A stretch of DNA of 15,122 nt, taken from an uncultured bacterium (GTDB taxonomy: Bacteria; Bacillota; Clostridia; Oscillospirales; Oscillospiraceae). Of this stretch, positions 7,305-14,250 are shown one piece after another. A program made the position numbers and the translations under genes. The DNA lies in assembly GCA_905215665.1 (NCBI GenBank), contig CAJMQR010000016.1:1-15122 (forward strand), in the 5' to 3' direction. The notes under the pieces were generated by a model that saw only the letters and a program-made list of their open reading frames with translations, had not been told where the DNA came from and made no database searches. Every line of letters begins with the position of its first letter. Position 1 is the stretch's first letter.

Positions 7305-8168
7305 ATGACTGCCGATATTCTATCCTGTATACATAACAAAATGAACACCTTTTCCAAGGGGCAGAAGCGCATCGCCGCGTATATTCTGGAGTCTTATGAC
7401 AAGGCCGCTTTTCTGACGGCGGGAGCCCTTGGAAAGACGGTCAGGGTTTCGGAATCCACCGTGGTGCGCTTCGCCGCCGAGCTTGGCTATGACGGCTATC
7501 CCGCCATGCAGAAGGCGCTGCAGGAGATGGTTCTCAACCGCCTGACGGCCGTTCAGCGGATAGAAGTAGCGAGTGAGCGCATGGGCGCACAGGACATTGT
7601 CTCGACGATTTTGCAGTCCGACATGGAAAAGCTGCGCACCACGCAGGAAAGGATCGACCGCAGGGCCTTTTCCGGCGCGGTGGAGGCTCTGCTCTCGGCG
7701 CGGAGAATCTATATTCTGGGTGTCCGTTCCTCCTCTGCGCTGGCCATTTTCCTTGGATATTATCTGGACTACATGTTTGATGACGTACGGGTGATCACAG
7801 CCTCTGCCGAGAGCGAGGTGTTTGAGAAAATCATCCGCATTACGCCGCAGGATACCGTTGTGGGCATCAGCTTCCCGCGTTACTCCACCGCAACCTGCAA
7901 GGCTTTGCAGTACTGCGCAAGCGCCGGCGCGCAGGTGATTGCGCTGACCGACTGCGAGGCATCCCCGATCGCACCGAGTGCGAAATATCTGCTGACGGCC
8001 AAGAGCGACATGGTGTCGCTTGTGGACTCCATGGTGGCGCCGATGAGCCTGATCAACGCGCTGCTCGTCGCGGTTGCTTCCCGAAGAAAGCAGGAGGTTA
8101 CGGAAACCTTTGACAATCTGGAAAAGGTGTGGGACCGTTATGACGTCTATGAAAAAGTTGACGGCTGA
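7305..8168 (+). CDS. MurR/RpiR-family transcriptional regulator (HTH plus SIS domain)
   Basis: The 287-residue protein has an N-terminal RpiR-type helix-turn-helix domain (about residues 1-75; SKGQKRIAAYILESYDKAAFLTAGALGKTVRVSESTVVRFAAELGYDGYPAMQKAL) and a C-terminal SIS sugar-phosphate isomerase fold (about 105-240; RIYILGVRSSSALA, DTVVGISFPRYSTATCKAL, GAQVIALTDCEASPIA). Such proteins sense phosphosugars and usually control sugar or amino-sugar catabolism, but no sugar genes are nearby, so the ligand is unknown. The ATG at 7305 has GGGGA (7292-7296) upstream; an ATG at 7290, overlapping the previous gene, is the alternative and adds five residues. Its 3' end overlaps the next gene by 29 bases. 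Confidence 0.9.
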   Translation: MTADILSCIHNKMNTFSKGQKRIAAYILESYDKAAFLTAGALGKTVRVSESTVVRFAAELGYDGYPAMQKALQEMVLNRLTAVQRIEVASERMGAQDIVSTILQSDMEKLRTTQERIDRRAFSGAVEALLSARRIYILGVRSSSALAIFLGYYLDYMFDDVRVITASAESEVFEKIIRITPQDTVVGISFPRYSTATCKALQYCASAGAQVIALTDCEASPIAPSAKYLLTAKSDMVSLVDSMVAPMSLINALLVAVASRRKQEVTETFDNLEKVWDRYDVYEKVDG

Positions 8169-9426
8169 TGTGATTGTCATCGGCGGGGGAGCCGCCGGAA
8201 TGTTTTCCGCGATCCATGCCGCACGCCGTGGCCTGCGTGTCCTGCTTCTGGAGAAAAACGCCGGCTGCGGAAAGAAGCTTCTCATCACCGGAAAGGGAAG
8301 ATGTAATGTTACAAATGCATGTACGCCGGAAGAGGTTCTGAAAAACGTCCCCCGAAACGGCCGCTTTTTGTACAGCAGCGTCTTTGCCTTTCCGCCGGAG
8401 CGTACAATGCAGTTCTTTGAAACGTATGGCTGCCCTCTGAAGACCGAGCGGGGGAAGCGCGTGTTCCCGGTGTCCGACCGTTCCGCGGACGTGCTTGCGG
8501 CGCTGACGCGGGCGATGAAGCAGGCCGGAGTGCAGCGCAGGCAGGGCACTGCGGAAAGGCTGCTTCTGGATAACGGCCGGATCTGCGGCGTTGCGGACGG
8601 CACACAGCTCCTTTCCTGCGGCGCGGTGATTCTCTGCACGGGCGGCGTTTCCTATCCCCTGACCGGCTCCACGGGAGACGGCTACCGCATGGCGGCGGCG
8701 CTCGGACATACCGTCCTGCCGCCCGTAGGTTCGCTTGTGCCGCTCGTCTGCGACGGCGGCGACTGCGCCGAAATGCAGGGGCTTTCCCTGCGCAATACGG
8801 CGTTCCGGCTTCTGGATGCGAAGGGGAAAACCGTATATTCCGACTTTGGAGAGCTGCTGTTCACGCATTTTGGACTGTCCGGCCCGATGGCGCTTTCCGC
8901 CTCCGCGCATATGAAGGCGGGGGAGCGGTACAGGGTTCTGCTCGATCTCAAGCCGGCGCTTGAGGATGCGGCGCTGGACGCCCGTTTCCTGAGAGACTTC
9001 GAGAAGTACAGCAACCGCAGCATGGAAAATGCGCTCGCGGATCTCTATCCTCATTCCATGATTCCCGTCATTCTGCGGCGCACCGGCATCGATCCGCTGA
9101 TGCGGGCGAATGTCCTGACGAAATCGCAGCGCCATGCGCTCTTGGAGGAGACAAAGCGCTTTTGCATTTCCGTGCGGGGAACCAGGCCGGTGGAAGAAGC
9201 CATCGTCACCAGAGGCGGTGTGGAGGTCCGGCAGATCGATCCCAGGACCATGCAGTCCAGACTCGTCCCGGGCCTGTTTTTCGCCGGCGAGATCATTGAC
9301 TGCGACGCATATACCGGCGGCTTTAATTTGCAGATCGCGTGGTCCACAGCCCATGCTGCGGCGGAAGGCTGCGCGGCGCTGCTGCAGCAGGAAAAGAATT
9401 GCGCGACGCGGCCGGCCGGTGATTGA
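8140..9426 (+). CDS. HI0933/YhiN-family NAD(P)/FAD-dependent oxidoreductase
   Basis: The 428-residue flavoprotein begins with an FAD-binding Rossmann motif GGGAAG (residues 15-20; DVIVIGGGAAGMFSAIHAARRG). It has the family hallmark LLEKNAGCGKKLLITGKGRCNVTN, an internal ILCTGGVSYPLTGSTGDGY segment and the C-terminal FFAGEIIDCDAYTGGFNLQIAWSTAHAAAEG, all typical of the HI0933-like family. Its substrate is not established. ATG 8140 follows AAAGGTG (8123-8129); ATG 8149 (MKKLTADV) is an equally possible start. It overlaps the RpiR gene by 29 bases, so it belongs to the upstream unit. The promoter of the next operon is embedded in its stop codon. A flavoprotein of this type often precedes cmk in Clostridia. 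Confidence 0.9.
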   Translation: MTSMKKLTADVIVIGGGAAGMFSAIHAARRGLRVLLLEKNAGCGKKLLITGKGRCNVTNACTPEEVLKNVPRNGRFLYSSVFAFPPERTMQFFETYGCPLKTERGKRVFPVSDRSADVLAALTRAMKQAGVQRRQGTAERLLLDNGRICGVADGTQLLSCGAVILCTGGVSYPLTGSTGDGYRMAAALGHTVLPPVGSLVPLVCDGGDCAEMQGLSLRNTAFRLLDAKGKTVYSDFGELLFTHFGLSGPMALSASAHMKAGERYRVLLDLKPALEDAALDARFLRDFEKYSNRSMENALADLYPHSMIPVILRRTGIDPLMRANVLTKSQRHALLEETKRFCISVRGTRPVEEAIVTRGGVEVRQIDPRTMQSRLVPGLFFAGEIIDCDAYTGGFNLQIAWSTAHAAAEGCAALLQQEKNCATRPAGD

Positions 9427-9451
9427 CAAATGGCGGTTTTTCGGCTAAAAT
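9423..9451 (+). promoter_or_regulatory. Promoter of the cmk-plsC-ispH/rpsA operon
   Basis: A consensus TTGACA (9423-9428), 17-nt spacer and TAAAAT (9446-9451) give a strong vegetative promoter. The -35 box overlaps the TGA stop of the upstream flavoprotein gene. Transcription should start near 9458, about 25 nt before the cmk ATG. Confidence 0.85.
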
Positions 9452-9482
9452 AGAAAAAGTTTTGATTGATTTGGAGCATGCA

Positions 9483-10166
9483 ATGAGCGTGAAATATTTC
9501 AGCGTTGCCATTGACGGCCCGGCCGGCGCCGGAAAAAGCACCATGGCCCGGCGTGCGGCGCAGGCGCTTGGATTTGTATACGTGGATACCGGCGCAATCT
9601 ACCGTGCGGTCGGCTATGCCGCTTTGCGGGCGGGCGCGGATCCGCGCGACGCCGATGCCGTTGGAGAACTTCTGCCGGGAATGCAGATGCGACTGGACTG
9701 GACAGCCGACGGCGTTCAGCATGTTCTTCTGAACGGTGAGGATCTGACTGCGCTGCTCCGTAAGCCGGAGGTTTCCGATGCGGCGTCTCTGGTGTCCGCG
9801 CAGCCTGCGGTGCGGCGCTTTCTGCTCGATACGCAGCGCAACGTCGCAAAGACGCACAACGTCATTATGGACGGACGGGACATCGGTACCGTGGTTCTGC
9901 CGGAGGCGGACGTCAAGATTTTTCTCTCCGCTTCTGCGGAGGTGCGCGCCCGCCGGCGCTGGCTGGAATTGCAGGCTGCCGGCCGCGCCGACACATATGA
10001 AGAGGTTCTTCGCGACCTGAACGAACGGGACTACCGGGATACGCACCGTGAGATTGCTCCGCTGGCCTGCGCGGCCGATGCGGTCAGTCTTGATACCTCC
10101 TCGCTTTCGCCGGAGGAATGTGTCGGGGAGATTTTGAGAATCATCCGGGAGAAGACGGGGAAATGA
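9483..10166 (+). CDS. cmk: (d)CMP kinase
   Basis: Cytidylate kinase phosphorylates CMP and dCMP with ATP and is central to pyrimidine nucleotide recycling and CDP-lipid metabolism. The 227-residue protein has the P-loop GPAGAGKST (residues 12-20), the CMP-binding YVDTGAIYRAVGY, IMDGRDIGTVVLPEADVKIFLSAS and the lid-region arginines of VRARRRW and NERDYRDTHRE. Length is standard (about 220-230). The ATG at 9483 has GGAG (9473-9476) 6 nt upstream and lies just after a strong promoter; the frame is open further upstream but without a start signal. The stop overlaps plsC by ATGA. cmk next to rpsA is an old arrangement seen from E. coli to Bacillus. Confidence 0.96.
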   Translation: MSVKYFSVAIDGPAGAGKSTMARRAAQALGFVYVDTGAIYRAVGYAALRAGADPRDADAVGELLPGMQMRLDWTADGVQHVLLNGEDLTALLRKPEVSDAASLVSAQPAVRRFLLDTQRNVAKTHNVIMDGRDIGTVVLPEADVKIFLSASAEVRARRRWLELQAAGRADTYEEVLRDLNERDYRDTHREIAPLACAADAVSLDTSSLSPEECVGEILRIIREKTGK

Positions 10167-10768
10167 AGAAGTTTTCACAGCGTTTTTACCATTTCATTTT
10201 TTATCCGGCGCGGATCATTTTTGCGCTGAAGCATCCGGTTCTGAGGATTCACGGGAAGGAAAACATCCCACAGGAACCTGCAATTCTCTGCTGCAACCAC
10301 AGCGCCTTTTCCGACCCGATCTGGGTGGTCTTTGCGGCGCATCCGAAGCGCATTTTCCGAATTATGGCAAAGAAGGAACTCTTTGACATTCCGGTGCTTG
10401 GGTGGCTGATCACCAAGGTGGGGGCTTTCCCGGTTGACCGTCAGATCAGCGACATCAACGCGGTGAAAACCGCCATGCAGATTCTCAAAAGCGGAGACAA
10501 GCTGCTGATCTTCCCGGAGGGGACGCGTATCCGCAACGGCAAGGAATCGCATCCGCACGGCGGCGCGGTGATGATCGCGGCCCGTATGGGAGTTCCGATC
10601 GTGCCGGTGTATCTCTCGACCGACAAGCGTTTCTGGCGGCCGCTTGACGTTGTGTTTGGAGAGCCTTATTATCCCAGCCCCTCTGAGCGGCGTGTCAGCA
10701 ATGAAGAGCTGGAGACCCTCTCCGCCGAAATGATGTCGAAGATCTATAAACTGGGGGAAGCACTGTGA
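10163..10768 (+). CDS. plsC: 1-acyl-sn-glycerol-3-phosphate acyltransferase
   Basis: PlsC transfers a fatty acyl chain to lysophosphatidic acid to make phosphatidic acid at the inner face of the membrane. The 201-residue protein has the acyltransferase motif NH46SAFSD51 (H-X4-D catalytic pair), the second motif around AKKELFDIPVLGWLITKVGAFPVDR, the glycerophosphate-binding FPEGTR (117-122) and the GVPIVPVYL motif IV. The first 25 residues (FYHFIFYPARIIFAL) are amphipathic/hydrophobic and probably peripheral to the membrane. The start is fixed by the ATGA overlap with cmk; the end overlaps the next start as GTGA. It is slightly shorter than E. coli PlsC but typical of Firmicutes. Confidence 0.93.
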   Translation: MKKFSQRFYHFIFYPARIIFALKHPVLRIHGKENIPQEPAILCCNHSAFSDPIWVVFAAHPKRIFRIMAKKELFDIPVLGWLITKVGAFPVDRQISDINAVKTAMQILKSGDKLLIFPEGTRIRNGKESHPHGGAVMIAARMGVPIVPVYLSTDKRFWRPLDVVFGEPYYPSPSERRVSNEELETLSAEMMSKIYKLGEAL

Positions 10769-12717
10769 AAATCCGCGTAGCCGCAACGGCGGGCTTCTGC
10801 TACGGCGTGAAACGCGCAGTCGATCTGGTGGAGCAGACGATCCAAACGGGAAAACCGGTGGTGACCCTTGGCCCGATCGCCCACAACCGCCATCTTGTGA
10901 AGCATTTTGAAGAGCTTGGCGTCACCGTCGTGTCGGACTCCTCGCAGATTCCGGAAGGCAGTGCCGTTGTGATCCGTTCTCACGGCATTCCGCGGCAGAC
11001 CTATGAGTCCCTGCGGAGCCGCGGGCTGGAAATCGTCGATGCGACCTGTCCTTCCGTCAAGCGCATCCACCATATTGTGGAAAAAGCGGAACGGGAGGGA
11101 AGACATCCCGTTATCATCGGGACGCCGTCACATCCAGAGGTCATTGCCATTGCCGGCTGGTGCAGCCAACCGCTGGTTTTTCCGGATGCCGCTTCTTTCC
11201 AGAACTGGCTGGATTCTGCACCGGAGAACTGCAAATTGCCTCTGACGATGGTGTCACAGACGACCAGTACGAAATTTTTATGGGAATCTTGCAAGAAAAT
11301 CGCAAAAAAAGTGTGTACAAATTGCGAAATCTTTGATACAATATGCAAAGCGACTGAGAATCGGCAAACCGAGGCTGCGGAGCTTTCGTCCGGCTGTGAC
11401 GCGATGATTGTCGTCGGAGATCAGAACAGCTCCAACACGGGACGCCTCGCGCACATCTGTTCCGAGCATTGCCGGAACGTCATGCTTGTGGATAACGCTT
11501 CCGAGCTGGAGGCGGACAGGCTGAAGGGCGCGGATATCATCGGTATCACAGCGGGTGCGTCGACACCAGCGTGGATAATAAAGGAGGTCAAGCAGACTAT
11601 GAGCGAAATTACTAATGTTGATGCTGTTGCAGAGGAGAACTTTGAGGAGCTTCTGGGGCAGTCCATCAAGACTTTGAATACAGGAGATAAGGTTCTGGGT
11701 GTCGTGACTGCGATCGGTTCTACAGAGATCCAGGTGGATCTTGGCACAAAGCATGCCGGCTACATCCCGTATGACGAAGTCAGCGCAGATCCCACCGTGA
11801 AGCCGGAGGACGTTCTGAAGGTCGGCGACGAGATTGAGGTTTTTGTCGTCCGCGTGAACGATCAGGAAGGAACCGTGCAGCTCAGTAAGAAGAAACTGGA
11901 CGGCATGAAGGTTTGGGATGACGTTGAGGCGGCCTGTGAGAACAAGACGACTGTCGAAGGCGTGATTACCGAAGAGAACAAGGGCGGCCTCGTTGCCAAT
12001 GTCAAGGGCGTCCGCGTGTTCATTCCCGCTTCCCAGACCGGCATCGCCAAGGGCGGCGATATGTCCGCGCTGAAGGGTCAGACGGTCAAGATGAAGATCA
12101 CCGAGTTCAACCGCGCCCGCCGCAGAGTCGTCGGTTCCATCCGTGCGGTCAACGCCGAAGCCCGCAAGGCCGCCGTTGAAAAGCTGTGGAGCGAAATCGA
12201 GGTCGGCAAGAAGTACACCGGTGTTGTCAAGTCCATCATCAGCTATGGCGCTTTCGTGGACATCGGCGGCGTGGACGGCATGGTTCATATCTCCGAGCTT
12301 TCCTGGGGCCACATTAAGACGCCGGATGAGGTCGTGAAGGTTGGCGATCCCATCGAGGTCTATGTCATCAAGTTTGATCCGGAAAAGAAGAAGATCTCCC
12401 TTGGCTACAAAACGGACGAAATGAATCCGTGGAATCAGTTCTGCGCGAAGTACTCCGTCGGCGACGTTGCCAAAGTTAAGATCGTCAAGCTGGTGGAATT
12501 CGGCGCCTTTGCCGAGATTCTGCCCGGTGTAGACGGCCTGATCCATATTTCCCAGATCTCCGACCACCATGTCGACAAGGCCTCGGATGTCCTGAGCGAG
12601 GGTCAGGAAGTTGATGCAAAGATCATCGACATTGATAAGGACCGCAAGAGAATTTCTCTGTCCATCCGTGCGCTGCTGGTTCCGGCTGCGGGTGAAGCAG
12701 AGACGTCCGAAGAGTAA
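10765..12717 (+). CDS. ispH-rpsA: Fused 4-hydroxy-3-methylbut-2-enyl diphosphate reductase (IspH) and ribosomal protein S1
   Basis: One 650-residue frame joins two proteins. Residues 1-278 are IspH, the [4Fe-4S] enzyme making IPP and DMAPP in the last MEP-pathway step: cluster cysteines are C12 (GFCYGV), C95 (DATCP) and C194 (ICKATENRQ), with H40, H123 and E125 (SHPEV) and NSSNT also present. Residues 279-650 are S1-like, with four S1 RNA-binding domains starting near GDKVLGVVT, TTVEGVI, GKKYTGVVKSIISYGAFVDI and GDVAKVKIVKLVEFGAFAEI. The last two are the most canonical. The start is GTG 10765, overlapping plsC (GTGA), with GGGGGAAG upstream. Such fusions are known in Clostridia. An internal ribosome binding site lies exactly at the junction, and a strong terminator follows. 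Confidence 0.95.
   Translation: MKIRVAATAGFCYGVKRAVDLVEQTIQTGKPVVTLGPIAHNRHLVKHFEELGVTVVSDSSQIPEGSAVVIRSHGIPRQTYESLRSRGLEIVDATCPSVKRIHHIVEKAEREGRHPVIIGTPSHPEVIAIAGWCSQPLVFPDAASFQNWLDSAPENCKLPLTMVSQTTSTKFLWESCKKIAKKVCTNCEIFDTICKATENRQTEAAELSSGCDAMIVVGDQNSSNTGRLAHICSEHCRNVMLVDNASELEADRLKGADIIGITAGASTPAWIIKEVKQTMSEITNVDAVAEENFEELLGQSIKTLNTGDKVLGVVTAIGSTEIQVDLGTKHAGYIPYDEVSADPTVKPEDVLKVGDEIEVFVVRVNDQEGTVQLSKKKLDGMKVWDDVEAACENKTTVEGVITEENKGGLVANVKGVRVFIPASQTGIAKGGDMSALKGQTVKMKITEFNRARRRVVGSIRAVNAEARKAAVEKLWSEIEVGKKYTGVVKSIISYGAFVDIGGVDGMVHISELSWGHIKTPDEVVKVGDPIEVYVIKFDPEKKKISLGYKTDEMNPWNQFCAKYSVGDVAKVKIVKLVEFGAFAEILPGVDGLIHISQISDHHVDKASDVLSEGQEVDAKIIDIDKDRKRISLSIRALLVPAAGEAETSEE
11581..11601 (+). 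promoter_or_regulatory. Internal Shine-Dalgarno and ATG at the IspH/S1 junction
   Basis: AAGGAGGT (11581-11588), a full anti-Shine-Dalgarno match, stands 10 nt before an in-frame ATG (11599-11601) that encodes Met279, the first residue of the S1 part (MSEITN). Separate initiation here would yield a 372-residue S1 alone. The AAG-GAG-GTC codons also encode a conserved-looking IspH ending (IIKEV), so chance is not excluded. Confidence 0.6.
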
Positions 12718-12743
12718 TCCTTCCAATCATCATACTAACAATC

Positions 12744-12780
12744 GCGCCCCTTCTGATCCGGTATCAGAAGGGGCGCTTTT
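12744..12780 (+). terminator. Intrinsic terminator after ispH-rpsA
   Basis: A 14-bp perfect stem (12744-12757 with 12763-12776), CCGGT loop and TTTT tail lie 27 nt after the rpsA stop. This ends the cmk operon and marks the boundary to the AT-rich recombinase region. Confidence 0.93.
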
Positions 12781-12848
12781 ACGTTCCGACGTATTTTTAC
12801 TGTTTTTCCAAAATTGAATATGAAGAATATAAAATTTAATATATAATA

Positions 12849-12884
12849 ATGCCGCAATTCAAATTGAATTGCGGCATATCTTTT
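12849..12884. terminator. AT-flanked hairpin, probably a bidirectional terminator
   Basis: Bases 12849-12860 pair perfectly with 12866-12877 around an AAATT loop (symmetry extends to 14 bp per arm). On the + strand it is followed by ATCTTTT; on the - strand by a U-rich run (ATTATTATATATTAAATTTT). The - strand reading matters most, because a - strand promoter lies about 30-60 bp away and fires into it. Confidence 0.65.
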
Positions 12885-12902
12885 CGCAGAGCACCATACT
12901 CT
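12883..12902 (+). repeat. Left copy of 20-bp inverted repeat flanking the recombinase (IRL)
   Basis: These 20 bases are the exact reverse complement of 14537-14556. The shared core reads AGAG-CACCATA-CTCT (12888-12902): short inverted arms around a 7-nt spacer, the geometry of tyrosine recombinase crossover sites. Looser similarity continues for about 12 more bases outward (GCGGCAT here, GCCGCAT on the other copy). Around this copy, CAGAGCAC (12887-12894) and GTGCTCTG (12905-12912) form a further 8-bp dyad. Confidence 0.75.
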
Positions 12903-12913
12903 ATGTGCTCTGA

Positions 12914-12942
12914 ATTATAGCATAGTTTCAGCTTAAATGCAA
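12914..12942 (-). promoter_or_regulatory. Outward-facing extended -10 promoter beside the left repeat
   Basis: Reading the - strand, TTGCAT (12942-12937), a 17-nt spacer and TATAAT (12919-12914) preceded by TG-C form a strong extended -10 promoter. The start point would be near 12907, five bases before the left inverted repeat. Here it points at the back of the rpsA terminator, where there is no gene, and runs at once into the 12849-12877 hairpin. If the segment between the repeats were inverted, it would face the TetR gene. Confidence 0.65.
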
Positions 12943-12957
12943 GAGTGTTTCATAAAA

Positions 12958-12998
12958 TTGTAGCATAAAATTTTATTTTAAAGCGACTCATGCTACAA
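12958..12998. repeat. 9-bp dyad upstream of the recombinase
   Basis: TTGTAGCAT (12958-12966) and ATGCTACAA (12990-12998) are perfect reverse complements separated by 23 AT-rich bases. It could be a regulator or recombinase arm-binding site, or a simple hairpin. The 12903-13132 gap holds this dyad, the outward promoter and the 13041 palindrome, but no gene. I find no convincing + strand promoter for the recombinase. Confidence 0.4.
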
Positions 12999-13040
12999 AT
13001 TCTCAACGACAACCGACGGAAATGAATCGTTTTCGGTGAA

Positions 13041-13050
13041 TTACCGGTAA
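13041..13050. promoter_or_regulatory. Perfect 10-bp palindrome TTACCGGTAA
   Basis: TTACCGGTAA is self-complementary and lies 83 bp before the recombinase start. It also takes part in a small hairpin (CGGT-GAATT-ACCG, 13034-13046). It could be an operator for autoregulation; no regulator can be named. Confidence 0.3.
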
Positions 13051-13132
13051 ATCTCCGCCATGCGCCGTCATTCCGGCCGTCAATCTCACAGATGCTTTCA
13101 TCCGTGATCAAATATTTAAGGAGGTAAGTACA

Positions 13133-14245
13133 ATGAGCAAAAAAGGTGAAAACATTTACAAAAGAAGGGATGGACGTTGGGAAGCAAGATACATCAAATC
13201 CCATACGCCCGGCGGGCGCGTGAAGTACGGATACTGCTACGGCAAAACCTATCACGAAGCCAGAGAAAAAGTCAACTGTGCAAAGGCCGGGCTTATGAGC
13301 CTCACGCAGAGGAAGAAGGTGCAGAAGGACAACTGCGTCAGCACCTGCTGCGATGAGTGGCTGCAGCTCAGACGTGGCAGGCTCAAAGAGTCAACCTATG
13401 TAAAATACCAGACTATTCTGGAAAAGCACATCAAGCCGCGGCTCGGCAATTATGGCATCCAGAGCTTATCCTCGCCGCTGATCGGTCAATTCGGCTATGA
13501 TCTGCTGCACGGAGACGGCCTATCTGCAAAGACCGTGCGGGATATTCTTGCGGTTCTTTCCTCGGTTCTGAAATATATTGCAAAGCAATATCCCTTCCTC
13601 CCGGCCATTGAGGTTGTCTACCCCAAAGAAGAAAATAGGGAAATGCGCGTTCTGTCGCGCGAAGAAGAAAGCCGGCTGGTGCGCTTTCTGCTGGCCGATG
13701 CGGATGCCTGCAAGTTCGGTACGCTTCTGGCGCTTCTGACAGGACTTCGGATCGGGGAAATATGCGCATTAAAATGGGAAAACATTTCACTCGCGGAAGG
13801 AACACTTCGTGTCACCTGCACAATGCAGCGATTAAAAAATCTGGGATACGGCGCAAAAACAAAAATTGTGATCAGTGAACCGAAGAGCTTTTCTTCCGCA
13901 CGGGTAATTCCGCTGAGTCCTTTTGCATTGGAACTTTGCAGAAGATTTTGTCCGGAAGACCCATCTGCCTATATTCTGACCGGCAGCCCTGTTCGCTTCA
14001 TTGAGCCGCGCAGCCTGCAGTACCGGATGGCACACTATGTGAAAGACTGTGGCTTGGAGGGGGTTCACTTCCATTCTCTGAGACACAGCTTTGCAACAAG
14101 GTGTGTGGAGGTGGGGTTTGAAATCAAGAGCCTTTCAGAGATTCTTGGACATGCAAGCCCGCAGATCACACTTGAGCGCTATGTGCATTCTTCCATCGAG
14201 CTGAAGCGGGAAAACATGAACAAATTGGCCGCAATTGGTTACTGA
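13133..14245 (+). CDS. Solitary tyrosine recombinase (site-specific integrase)
   Basis: The 370-residue protein is a phage-integrase-family tyrosine recombinase. The N-terminus (ENIYKRRDGRWEARYIK, residues 6-22) resembles an AP2-like arm-binding domain; a SAM-like core-binding domain follows (about 65-165). The catalytic domain shows Arg in LLTGLRIGEICALKW, H-x-x-R in HFHSLRHSFATRC, LGHAS, and the nucleophile Tyr in ITLERYVHSS. All catalytic positions appear intact, so it should be active. AAGGAGGT (13118-13125) lies 7 nt before the ATG. There is no excisionase or other phage gene. It is flanked by a 20-bp inverted repeat pair, which suggests local DNA inversion, as with RecV of Clostridioides difficile, rather than integration. 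Base composition is more AT-rich than the genes to its left. Confidence 0.93.
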   Translation: MSKKGENIYKRRDGRWEARYIKSHTPGGRVKYGYCYGKTYHEAREKVNCAKAGLMSLTQRKKVQKDNCVSTCCDEWLQLRRGRLKESTYVKYQTILEKHIKPRLGNYGIQSLSSPLIGQFGYDLLHGDGLSAKTVRDILAVLSSVLKYIAKQYPFLPAIEVVYPKEENREMRVLSREEESRLVRFLLADADACKFGTLLALLTGLRIGEICALKWENISLAEGTLRVTCTMQRLKNLGYGAKTKIVISEPKSFSSARVIPLSPFALELCRRFCPEDPSAYILTGSPVRFIEPRSLQYRMAHYVKDCGLEGVHFHSLRHSFATRCVEVGFEIKSLSEILGHASPQITLERYVHSSIELKRENMNKLAAIGY

Positions 14246-14250
14246 TACGA

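Noticed and set aside
7320..9429. Two long - strand frames (439 and 443 codons) opposite the RpiR and flavoprotein genes
   Set aside because: Both mirror real coding sequence in GC-rich DNA and look like Arg/His-rich shadow translations.
11278..12726. 482-codon - strand frame opposite ispH-rpsA
   Set aside because: It is antisense to the S1 repeats and no protein family is recognisable.
12842..12847. Perfect + strand TATAAT just before the 12849 hairpin
   Set aside because: There is no -35 at proper spacing (TTGAAT is 22 nt away) and transcription would run straight into a hairpin. It is probably a by-product of the AT-rich terminator flank.
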